Shown here one piece after another: positions 32,901 through 43,877 of a stretch of 64,000 nucleotides of DNA. The notes under the pieces are model-generated. The model was not told the origin of the DNA. It was given only the letters and a program-made list of their open reading frames with translations, and did not search any database. Origin of the DNA: Sabellastarte sp. h YS-2021. Lineage: Eukaryota > Annelida > Polychaeta > Sabellida > Sabellidae. The stretch lies in contig OZ024929.1 in NCBI GenBank assembly GCA_964017235.1, positions 16,923,464 to 16,987,463 on the forward strand. The letters run 5' to 3'. The stretch's first letter is position 1; each line of letters opens with the position of its first letter. Both the position numbers and the translations under genes were made by a program.

Positions 32901-35744
32901 AGTATATTTTACAATTCTTCTAAAACATCACACAACAACATGAATGCCTTCTGGGTGGAGGAAGCCCAAATAAAGTATAATCCAGTCACACCTGGAAAGG
33001 AACCAGATCTTGCACCCCAGTACACTGTAGTGTTTTTTTGTGCGCTGACAAGTCTATGGAAATCAGTTTAAGAAAGCCAATCTTTGGATAATAGGTCAGC
33101 TATTAGAGGTTCTGTGATATAGAGTGATGAGAAAAAGTGCAAGCACTGTATGGCTGGGTTGTATATTTAATGGAATATTTACCCTGGAGACAGTTTCCAC
33201 CAAATCAAAATTAAGACTGCATCTTATTGCATTTGGATTTTGTAACTTTTTTTTGAACCCGATACTCTCGTGGGAGGGTTTATGGACAAGATCTCATATT
33301 TCATACCAATTAGGCTGTCAATTGATTGGGTTGGTTGTGCAGAATATAGAAACTGTTAGTATTTACACAACTGAGACAATTATAGGTGAATGCGTCAATA
33401 AAACTTGTGTCATTACTGATACTTTTATCATATTTTGACGCTTAATTGTCATGAAATTGTCATAATTACTGCCGTTGCCAATTCGCACATTAATGAGAGA
33501 TTTTTTTTTAATAAATAGGAAAAAATTGTCATGTTTTGATATATTTTTATATTCTTATAGTTAATAAAAAAATTAAATTGAAGTGAAAGAAATATTTTGT
33601 AGTGTAATAACAATCTAATTATGTGTTCATTAAACATGATTCTTCTTATAATTAGATGCTGTAAGATACTGAAAATTTGCCTAAATTTGAACAAGATGAA
33701 CTTTTGGTTTAAATTGTCCCATGTATATTTCTTGGCATTGTTTTTTTTGCATTTTAATTAATTGGCTTTAAAACATTAAAGATCAACAAATTATATTTCA
33801 TACAAATTGACCTGCATTCTTATTCTGAGAAGAAGAAATTTCTAAAAATACAAACTTTTAATTCCATAAAAATGTATGGAATTCTAAAGAAAATTATTAC
33901 AAATTGGATACAAAAACTGCTGTGTTAAAAATATTGATGTTTTATAGTAGATCAACAGAAAGGTATTATTTGTCAGAAAACTGTCTTGAAAATTCTACCT
34001 TTTGTGCTTTTGAAAAATTCTTATTCTTGGATTTTTTTTTTGTCTCGGTAAATCCAAATTTCTTGAGACATTTCTTACAATAAGGGTATATTCTAAGAAT
34101 TGGGATATTAGTGCAAGTGGGTCCTGCGCTTAGTTATGAATAAAATAATAATAATGGAACTGTATTCTCTGCACATGCCGTTTATATGCTTACAGTGAAA
34201 AAAAAGTATTTTAAATTTGCCATAGAATGTTAAACTCACCATGAGAGGAAACCGCTGAACTGTAGAATAAATCCGTATAATCAGATATTCCCCACAGTAT
34301 ATGATATTTAAAGTGAGATAAAATCATCCAAATTTTTGCCAATTTTTAGATCAGGGTAAATCAGAGATATAACGTCACAAATATCGCGTATGTGTGATGA
34401 TTTTTCCACAAGTCAAAGAAACAGAAGGGGATTTCCCGACTATCAAATTCTTCATACAAGTACAAATTCTCACTCTTCCTCTGATTGCTTTTTGAAGTAG
34501 ATGATTTTGGTAATCATTTTAACCATTTATTGTAATCTGTTTGCACATTTTAGTGAATTTTACTGCTCTCTACTAAGTTTTAGTAGATATACTCCTGAGT
34601 GTCCAATTTTTTTTTTTTTTTTTTGCTATTTTGACACCATTTCTTCAAGTACAATGTATGTTTTTTTTCACTGACATGTGTACATGATTGTATCTGGCAT
34701 ACTGTATTGTATTGTTTGTTATTGTGATATATTTATGTATAACTATGTCATATGCAAATCAGGTTGTTGGGTTTATTTTATTGACTATATATATCCAGAA
34801 CGTTTGTGTAATGGTTAATGATTTAAGATGTTACATTCTGTCACAAATTTAGTATTTCAGTTGAAAGTACTTTTATGTGTTGTAAACTAATGTATCTCAA
34901 TTAATCACTAATATGGAACAGTATTAAAGGTTGCCTTGGAAGTAATATACAAAAAGTTTAATTTTGGCACAGTGAAAAATGTCAATAACTAAACAGAGAT
35001 TTCCATGGCGTAGGCATGGATTGTACACTTGTGAAAATCTTGGTGCCATTGTAATTACTGGTCATATAATTGCAAAAATATCTGTACAATTGGGAAAATG
35101 CCCAAAAGTCTTATTATTGAAAAAGGTAGCTATGTAAAATGTATCTATAGTGGAGAAAATGCCCAAACTGTTGAAAAAAGTATTTATACCATCAGGGAAA
35201 ATGTCCATACAATTGGGATGATATCCATAATATTTAAAAAACATATGGATTTGGAAAAAAGGATATTGCCTGTTTTCTTCAATTGAAGACTGGTTTAAGA
35301 ATAAATATTCCTGAACATTTTAGATGTCTCAGTTGAGCTCTACAAATTGGGCGAATTGCTGCTTACAAAATACTCATGCTGTGGTTGTTTACTAAAATAA
35401 TGTGGTATTAATTTTGTGTTCAAAATATTTATACTAAAAGGTCATTTTGTGCAATAAATTTTCAGAAATTATTATATCACAAAATTTGAGAATCTGAGGA
35501 AATTGTAAAATACAATTCTTAGAACGTTTTGTGCGTAAATAATTTTTCCTTTGCTGGGGCTTGAATATCACACCCAAACCTTATTGAGTCAGAAAACCTT
35601 GACAAAATGTTGTGCATCTATTTGAATCGACAACTTAAGCAGAAATATCCAGGTATTAATGTGGTGAATTTCAGTGTAAAAGACTATACAAGGACCCAAT
35701 ATGTACTGCCATTTAATACTGATTTCTCATCAACAGACTACCAC
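29979..35744. other. Long unique AT-rich region, one weak SINE, possible 3' UTR signals
   Basis: No satellite or coding element is seen. Pumilio-type motifs TGTATATA (31063-31070), TGTACATA (31645-31652) and TGTAAATA (31670-31677) lie on the plus strand. A T tract is at 34605-34624. Candidate peptide-like segments (near 32940) lack convincing splice sites. It could be intron, 3' UTR or intergenic DNA. Confidence 0.4.
32125..32345 (+). mobile_element. Decayed tRNA-SINE
   Basis: Resembles the SINEs at 23664 and 57768: AATGAGTAACACACTCGACCC, then a degenerate B box (GGATTTGATACCC), then TTGGCAGTTACTTGTGCC and AACCAACTAATATG in place of the body. Strongly diverged. Confidence 0.4.
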
Positions 35745-35752
35745 TTAAAAAG

Positions 35753-36231
35753 TAGGGATGGGTTGGTATGAAAAATGTGTAGATCGGGAGGTCGCCAATG
35801 CAAAATCGTATCAATTCAAGGACTCCGCGTTTAGTACACCCAAATCAACATGGACATTTCCTGTCTACGAGATCACAATAAAAGTCCCAAAATGCACCAA
35901 ATATGTGATAAACTCATGTAATTTATTCAAATTTGCAGTGTTTTTCCAGAATTTTACGATTTCCTTTTATTATAAGCAAGATTGAGGTTATAAAGTGTCG
36001 TAACCATAACATGGCAGTTCTGCTCAACGTAATCGCTAGTACTGTATTAAGTCAGTAAATGCATGAAAATTGGGGATAAAAGCTTATAATTTCTTCAGAT
36101 TTTGGGTATGTTTCTCATATTTTAACTCTTCCTTCCATTATATGTGTTGGCCATCGAAGGGGGAGTTGTAAAATCTCATCACTGTATTTCAGTAAAATGC
36201 CCTCGATACCAGATCTAAAGACCCATCCCTA
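35753..36231. mobile_element. hAT-type MITE with perfect 8 bp target duplication
   Basis: TIR TAGGGATGGGT (35753-35763) is inverted exactly at 36221-36231. The flanks carry the same 8 bp, TTAAAAAG, at 35745-35752 and 36232-36239. An 8 bp duplication with a short TIR starting YA-GGG is typical of hAT elements. It is 479 bp with no transposase, so it would have been moved by an enzyme encoded elsewhere. Confidence 0.9.
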
Positions 36232-36239
36232 TTAAAAAG

Positions 36240-37640
36240 GATTTGATTTATTTGGCATATGGAATTACAATTTGTAACCAAGCAACAAGGTTTTATTTCT
36301 CTTTTTAGTGCACTATTGAAGACACTTTCTCTCACTGAGAACAAACGTAAAGCAATACAGATTTGGCACTAACACAATAGCCAGTATGAAATGGTGCAAA
36401 CGTCACAACCCAGTTTGTAATGAATTCGGTGAATGTTTGAGTTTCATTAGCAAGGTTTGTAAGGAGAGCTAACCGATCACGTAACAAGGCCAGATTAACA
36501 AGCCTTAGAAAGTCAGATGTCGGGTAATAAGTTCTATTATGGGAGGTCCATTACTTCATTTACATTGTGTGTGTCTGTGTTGGATATTGGGTTGTACTAG
36601 ACTAATATGGCTTTTCTTGTGGTACAAAGGTTTTTACTCTATAATATTCTAAGTTTCCTTTGTTAATGTTTCACTAGTTACTTCCGCTAGTAGGTTGTAA
36701 TGAGTTTTTCCATTAAATTTCTTCTGGTTACTTTGGGATTTGCACTTCACTAGAAGGATTTCTGTCTTGATATTCAATACAACAGTGTTGTCCTGTATGT
36801 AGATGTAAATATCTTGCCTTGACAGTAAAAACACCTGGACACCAAAAGTAAGGTGATAACAGATGATTGGTTTGGCTTGATTGGTTAGGCTTGGTAGTAC
36901 ATTCCATACATGCCAAAAACAACACAATACAAGAAAACATTAAATTATTTCTTTTTTGAAGAATTGTCAAGTTTTTGTATGATTGGTAGATATTATCTGG
37001 ATACAGCATTGATCTCATGCAGCAGTGACCACAACTTCCACATTTTAGGTCCAGTTTTGAACATTTTTACACCACATTTCAGGTCCAGTTTTGAACATTT
37101 TTACACCACCACATTCAGAGAAGAGAAGGCTGGTATCAAGTGTGCATGGTGCTATTCGATAGTGCTGCAGCAATTGTTAACCCAAGGTTTTAACTTTCAG
37201 TTTCACAAGAAACTGTAGTACTGTGGTATCACTCACAATTGGTGCTTTTCTACGTACATTTTAAAGGCTCTAATTGCTGTAAGTTTGTGTGTGTTTTACA
37301 TTTAGAGAAAATACACTGAAATGTGCCAAAATGGTTACAAAATATCTGGCAGTTATTAAGTCACACTTATAATTGAACTGGAGGTGGAAATTCAAAACTG
37401 GGGTTATCCCATGAAATTATCAGCCAGGGCTGATTTTCACTAACCATTCCGTTTTTTTTGTTTTTTTTTAGTTATTCTTAGAAATTCTTATTTTAGAACA
37501 CAGCCACTTTCTGAGAATAAGAAAATTTTAGAAAGTGAATTAGGGGATGACTTGGGGCAGAAAGCCTGGCCAGATATCTGTTGTACGATAACTCCCCCAA
37601 ATCCGAGACAAAACGGTAAAAGCGAATATATACCAGATGA
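36240..37640. other. Unique spacer with a 34 bp tandem duplication
   Basis: AGGTCCAGTTTTGAACATTT and the next 14 bases occur twice in a row at 37048-37115. No gene or transposon is recognised. Confidence 0.5.
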
Positions 37641-37649
37641 TGTAAAAAT

Positions 37650-37805
37650 TTTATTGAAACAAGGGCACTTGGAGAATGCCGACCTCCACCCAGACTGAGC
37701 GCCTCCAATATTGCTTACAAATGTAATGATAAAAAAATCTGATAAAGGATTCCTGGGTCTAAACAATGATCCGGATCACCAAAATTTAATCCTCTATTCC
37801 TTATT
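37650..37805 (-). mobile_element. RC-7 fragment, left part, split by RC-5
   Basis: Minus-strand similarity to the RC-7 copy at 29708: shared phrases are ATTGCTTA, ATTCCTGG and ATCACCAAAATTTAATC. The outer end carries a degenerate RC-7 3' arm (GGTGGAGGTCGGCATTC on the minus strand). The rest resumes at 41069. Confidence 0.5.
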
Positions 37806-38049
37806 ATATCCCCAGACGAAAGTCGGGGATATATTGGATTCAGGTCCGTCGCGCCGCCGCCGCCGCCGCCGTAGAAATTTCCTTGTGGACGCGATAACTC
37901 GAAAACAAATTAATATTTTTTTTTCAAACTTGGTACACATGTTAAGGGTGCCCAAAGGAAGATCCCTATTTTAAGGTGACCTTAAACTCCCAGTAAAAAA
38001 GAACTTATGGCCACCTTAAGGTCAGAAATTGGACTTTTGGCCACTTAGA

Positions 38050-39850
38050 GCCCTGTAGGTCACAAACTATGATGCTCAGCTGGCTGAAATTTTACCTGAC
38101 AACACATTAATATGTTGTTAGTACATGTGCCGAAAATCATGACTTTAAGTTGAGGAGAAAATTGTGTTTGAGGCCCATAAATACCCCCACTTAGGGATTT
38201 TTTGCTATACTTTACACATATTTTGCCCTATAATTTGGAAGTGATAATTCTGATGAGTCTCAAACTGCGCTAGGTATAACTTTGATATGTAATCCTTGTC
38301 TGTAGAAAATTTTAGGGCTGTAGGTTTACCCAAAGGGGTCGACTTAAGGTCTCAAAAGTGCCCACAGAGACCCAATTTATGCACTTTTTGCCACTTTCAA
38401 GCACTGTAGCTTTCAAACTATGTCTCTCATCTAAGTTAAATATCATCTGGGAATATATCTATGTGTTTTCTTATATGTGCCCCAACATTTAAGCCTTTAA
38501 TAGACAGTTAACCTGTGTATCAGGACCATAAACACCCACCCGAGTGACCCTTATAAGACATTTTTCACATCTTTTTCCCTGTAACTTGGAAATGGTAAGT
38601 CTGAGAAGTTTCAAACTGTATTAGATATATATTCTGTGTGTAATCTTAGTATGTAACAGATTTTAAGTCTGAAGCTTTAATTTTGAAGGTCAAATTGAGG
38701 TCTCTAAAAGGCTCCCAAAGACCCAATATTTGGACTTTTTGCTACTTTTAAGCCCTGTGACTGTCAAACTATGTGACTGATAGAGCTCAAATCCTATCTG
38801 AGAAGATATTAGTATGTTATTTTTATATGTGCCAAAAATTAAGGCTTTAAGAAGACATTTAACCTGTGTATGAGGACCATAAATCCCCACCCGAGTGACC
38901 ATTTTTAGACATTTTTCACATATTTTTCCCTGTAACTTGGAAATGGTAAGTCTAAGAAGTTTCAAACTGTATTAGATGCATATTCTATGTGTAATCTTAG
39001 TATGTGACAAATTTTAAGTCTGAAGCTTTAATTTGAAGGCCACATTTAGGTCTCTAGAAGGCCCCATAAAGACCCAATATTTGGACTTTTTGCCAATTTT
39101 AAGGCCTGTGACTGTTAAACTATGTGACTGATAGAGCTGAAATCTCATCTGGGAATACATTATTATGTTCTTTTTACATGTGCCAAAAATCAAGGCTTCA
39201 AGTAGACATTTAACCTGTGTATGAGGACCTTAAACACCCACCTGAGTGACCCTTTTAAGACATTTTTCACATATTTTGCTCTGTAACTTGGAAATGGTAA
39301 GTCTGAGAAGTTTCAAACTTTATTAGATACATATTCTATGTGTAATCTTAGTATGTAACAAATTTTAAGTCTGAAGCTTTAATTTGAAAGCCACATCGAG
39401 ATCTCTAAAAGGCCCACAATGACCCAATATTTGGACTTTTTACCACCTTTAAGCCCTGTAACTGTTAAACTATGTGATTGATGGAGCTGAAATCCCATCT
39501 GGGAATGCATTATTATGTCCTTTTTACATATGCCGAAAATCAAGGTTTTTAGTAGACATTTAACCTGTGTATGAGGGCCATAGACACTCGCCCAAGTGCC
39601 TTTTTTGACATTTTTTCCGTATTTTTTCCTGTTATTTGGAAATGCTTGGTGTGACAAGTCTTAAACTGTATTATATATAATTTTTGTTTGTTATGTATGT
39701 CCCCCAAAAAGTTTCAGATCTGTAGTTTAATTGCTAAGGTCTCTTTAACAATTGTAAAATGCCCACAGAAACCCAATTTATGGATATTATGCCACTTTAA
39801 AGCCCAGTAACTGTCAAACTATGTGGGTTATAGAGCTGAAATCTTTGAAT
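38050..39850 (+). repeat. RC-5 satellite, about 350 bp unit, about 5 copies
   Basis: TTGGAAATGGTAAGTCT or a variant recurs near 38236, 38587, 38937, 39287 and 39637. AACCTGTGTATGAGGACC and GACCCAATATTTGGACTTTT recur with the same spacing. Confidence 0.85.
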
Positions 39851-40602
39851 TTTTAAAAGGAAATGCCTGTCTATTTAAATTTTGAATATTAATAATGTTA
39901 TGGCTATCTTAGTCTTTTAAGAACTTATTTTTGTGTGTTATACCTCTGCTTGCTGAGTTTTTCACTTTTTAAAATGAAACTGGTTAAACATATTCAAGTA
40001 GACAAAATGGACACTTTAAGTGAGCTTTAAGTCCCAATATTAATGAAATTATATCCTTATGTAGTAAAACTAGGGGATTTTTAACCCTCAACTAGCCCAG
40101 TTTTATTCAGCTTGCCTCAGTTAATTTTGGCACAGCTCCTACAGTTATGAACTCATTTCAGTTGATAATCACATACTTAAAATTCTCAATTCTTTTTGTA
40201 TTTGAGTACCCCTTTTATATAGATTGTTTGTTTACCATTTATGCTCAACCCACATCCCCCACCCGGATTCCCCCCACCCACCTCTGGGACCTCCAGCTAT
40301 ATTGAGTGACACTAAATAAACAAAGGTATTTAATGATATCAGATGAGAAACAAAGAACTCAATGGGGTTGCAGATCTTGTGTAATAGTGAGAGAGGTGTG
40401 GAGAAGGGGAGAGGGGTGGGGGTGGGAGGTGGTGGGCTTCATTACATATAACACAAAGGGGAGTCAGAACTGAGATTGTGTCACATATTTAGGTTGCATA
40501 TATATGGACCATATATATAGGTATAGAGGAAATGAATAACTGAAAACAATTTGCAAATTCTAAAAATAATATAATAAAATAATAATATAAATAATTTTTT
40601 TT

Positions 40603-40880
40603 TAAATAATATTTTATTTGTGAACAAATATAGAAACAGATATGCGCTTTTGGGATTATGAATTTTAGAATGGACATTGAATCATCAATCATTTAAATAC
40701 TTTGAAGGAAGATTGAAAAATATGATGAGTTGAGTTAAAAATAATATTTTATTTGTCAACAAATATAGAAACAGATATGCTCTTTTGGGATTATTATTTT
40801 AGAATGGACATTCAATCATCAATCATTTAAATACTTGGAAAATAGGTTTAGAGTTATCATTGCAGGAAGATTGAAAATAT
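40603..40880 (+). repeat. Tandem duplication of about 135 bp within RC-5
   Basis: ATATTTTATTTGT-AACAAATATAGAAACAG and the following 80 or so bases occur at about 40608 and again at about 40743, with few differences. Confidence 0.75.
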
Positions 40881-41068
40881 AATTTGAGTTATGTATTCGG
40901 CGTCTGGGGATACACCATCTTCCTTGGGGAGATATAAACAGAGTAGATTGATGTGCTGAAGTTCATATAATAATGGGTAATTATGTTTTAAAAAATTCCC
41001 GATCAAAACCTGTGGCGTGAGTGATGACCTGTCTGGGGATATGTTGGCGCCGAGTTGGCCCAATCTAG

Positions 41069-41115
41069 TTCTATTATTGACATTTTCTAAAAATATCATC
41101 AAAGTCCATCCATAA
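41069..41115 (-). mobile_element. RC-7 fragment, right part
   Basis: ATTGACATTTTCTAAAAATA followed by TCATCAAAGTCCATCCATAAC continues the RC-7 sequence cut at 37805. Compare TCCAAAGTCCATCC at 29887. The 5' end of this RC-7 is missing. Confidence 0.55.
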
Positions 41116-41295
41116 CTGTACAGTCGAATGGGGCATATATAGCACTTTGAATCCTGTAGTATATGGAGAGATTGCACTGAGTATAAATGCAAAATACAAA
41201 TACAATTTATTTTCCAAGCAGACAAATACATGCTGGCAAAAACACATCATGATTGGTGGATGTTATAAAATGTCAATTTTATTGCGTTAATACAT

Positions 41296-41468
41296 CCTAT
41301 CCAATGGACAATAGCTTATCCGGTCGGCGCGGACCGGCCCGCCAAACGTCAGAAAAAGACGTCCTGTGTCTCCACCGGCTAGGCCGGCCCAGTGCTGTGC
41401 ACTCGCCAGATGGCGTGTAGTACTTCCTTCCTGTCTAGACAGAGTGACGTCATAGCATCTTTTTCGTT
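41296..41468 (+). repeat. DIRS left inverted terminal repeat
   Basis: 173 bp, from CCTATCCAATGG to TTTTTCGTT, matching the reverse complement of 47460-47632 with no difference that I can see. It contains the GC-rich palindromic stretch around GGTCGGCGCGGACCGG. Confidence 0.9.
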
Positions 41469-41618
41469 TGGCGCATGTGTTGTGTACACGAAATTTCTGA
41501 GTTGAAATATTTTTTGAGATTTATTAAAGTTATTCTTCAGAGTGTGCTTTTAAATTTTATCATTGTGTTCAAGAGTGTGTATAGATCATTTTGACTTGGT
41601 TTTTGGTTACGGATCGTC

Positions 41619-43704
41619 ATGTCTTCCCCTTCACAGAAGCATGGAAGTTGTGGCCACATCATGGCTAGCTTCGACAGCCATTGTTTCTGCGCACGTTGCA
41701 GAGAAAAGGGTAAGGGGTCAGATCCGTGCGTTGCCAAGAAGGATTGTAACTCTTGTAACATTTTGTCTGAGGAACAACGTTTACAGTTGTCCACTCCCTC
41801 GTACAGATTAAAGAAGGAGAAAAGAGACCTTAAGAAATCTGCGGATACGCCTAAACAGGACTCTACCAGTTCCTCTCTCATAGACCTGTCCTCTGTGACA
41901 GTAGTGGGAGCTGTGGACGACCAGGGGATTTTGCAGTCCCCGGGTGCCAGTTCTGAAAAGAAGAAGAAACCTAATCCTTCTGAAAAGACTAAAGCTCATT
42001 CTTCAAAAGATTCCAAGCCGGCTTCTGACAAAGCCTCTAAGTCGCTTCCCAAGTCTCACAGATCCTCACCGGACACAAGGATCGATGAGTTAGACCAAAA
42101 ATGGTCTGATCGGTTTAACAGACTAGAGGCGCTTTTGTTAGCCAAATCCTTGGATAGAGAACCGACCTTTGCTACAGTGAAAGTCACCCCAACACACTCA
42201 CCTCCTTCAGGTTCGGCTATATCATCCAAACCTTTTATCAGACCTCAAGATACAGAGTTGTCGGCTACCGACCTCGTCTCTCAGAGACCGGATACCGACC
42301 AACCACAAGCTTCAGCTGCCCCTCAGCTATCTTCAGATTTGCCTGGTGTTTGTCAGACTGTATCCAAGTCGACCAGCAAATCGTCAAGGGCAAAGGTTCC
42401 CACCGACCGGCGTTCAGATGTGGCTGGTACCGACTCCCCATTGTCACAACAGGTACCCAGCAGAGCATCTTCAATACCGGCAAGGAAAACCAGTGTGTCT
42501 TCCACAGATACCGACTCCGACTCCGACCTGTCTGACCGTCCGCCTGTGGACATATTTGTTGAAGAGGGAGAGCTCTCTGACCAGGATCACGAAGCCTCTG
42601 TTAATGACCCAGATCTGACCCTCTCAGAGGAACAGAATTACAGAGAAACGATGAGTGGGATCAGATCGTTCATGGGGTGGAACCACATCCCAGAAATTGA
42701 CACTGCCGCTTCCAAGTCGGAGGATAATCCGTTTGCTGGCCCTAAAGCCCAGCCCACAGGAAAGGTTTCGGTCACAATGCCCACAGATGAGTGGCTATGC
42801 AACAAGATGGGGAAGCTCAACCTCACACTTACAGAGGGATACCCATCACGTAGTTCGGAGGCTGGAGGTCTCCTCAAGGACCAGTTTGTCCGACCCCCCA
42901 AAGTCCCAGGCCAAGTGGTATAACTTTGTTCCTAATCCACAGAAGAGTGATCAGGAAACGGGGAAAACTGTTCAGACCTGGAGCACTGACGCATCCAAAG
43001 TTAATAGCTCTTATAGTCGCATCGCAAAGGCAGCTGGCATTGCATCAACCCCACCTGCTTCACGCCAGATCTCCCAGGACAATTTACGAAAGTGGGAGAA
43101 GTCAGCCCGCGAAGCCTCTATTATTTGCAACCAAGCGGCTGGCTTCAACCGGTGTCTATACAGGGTACAGGACAACATGCAGTCCGAACTCAAAGCTATC
43201 AAAGCCGAACTAACCAAGGGGAAATCCTCAGGGAAGCTTTCTCATGCTGCCGACGAATTACAGTTTCTCATGAACTTTAATTCTAGCATAACACAGTCCA
43301 TGGCGAAAACCCTTGAACATTTGTCAGATTTTGTATTTGTGACGGTGGCCAATATGACACTCATCAGAAGAGATGCCTACCTCTCTCATCTTAAAATGGG
43401 TATAAAGCCAGACACCCTGGGTGCCTTACGGACTGGACCTCTCCATATCTCAACCCTGTTCCCAGATGCCGCATTGAAACAGGCCGAGCAAGACATTGCC
43501 AATTTTGAGAGTAAAACCCAAGGTCAGTCAGGAAAGAAAGGTCGCTTCCACCCATACGAATGGCCAGAAAAGCGTTCAGACTACAGGAAACCAGACCGTC
43601 CTGCATGGAAGAACATTGGCAATAAGGGTCAGGGCAAGAAGCAGAAAGGCAAGGCCTCTTACTACTCCTCGCGTCCAGCCAAGGGCCAGCAGTCCTATAA
43701 ATGA
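41619..43704 (+). CDS. DIRS gag-like region (fossil element part)
   Basis: Coding-like DNA in the position where DIRS elements carry their gag-like protein. The start at 41619 gives a Cys/His-rich N-terminal segment (CGHIMASFDSHCFCARCREK), then a Lys/Ser/Pro-rich hydrophilic stretch; downstream parts include an Ala-rich segment and a basic C-terminus. The family's gag-like protein is believed to package the RNA. Identification is by position, composition and the Cys/His segment, since gag sequences are poorly conserved. Confidence 0.6.
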
Positions 43705-43877
43705 CAATTACTTTGTAAACAGTTTACAGGCGGGACTGCTGGCCGGGAGCAAGACTCTAGCACAAGAAAAGACATTAAACTCTGTAAATTGTCATGTTGC
43801 AATGGATGTACCTTCTGCACCCGGGCACTCCCAAAAGAGAGAGTTAAGAGTTAAGGTGGGCAGAGTGTCAATCAAAA

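Larger units (their letters stand above)
37806..41068 (+). mobile_element. RC-5, full-length (3.3 kb) rolling-circle-like element
   Basis: The 5' hairpin is ATATCCCC (37806-37813) with GGGGATAT (37825-37832), followed by GTCCGTCGCGCCGCC and more CCG repeats. A conserved arm (GATAACTCGAAAAC) leads into a satellite of about 350 bp (38050-39850), then an AT-rich unique part. The 3' arm has GGGGATAT (41035-41042) and terminus CTAG (41065-41068) followed by T. The 3' arm matches the mini RC-5 at 21761-22022. The flanks are the two halves of an RC-7 element. Confidence 0.7.

Noticed and set aside
32856-33071. Possible exon with peptide MNAFWVEEAQIKYNPVTPG
   Set aside because: GC-richer and open, but no credible acceptor or donor surrounds it. 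Could be coding, but unsupported.
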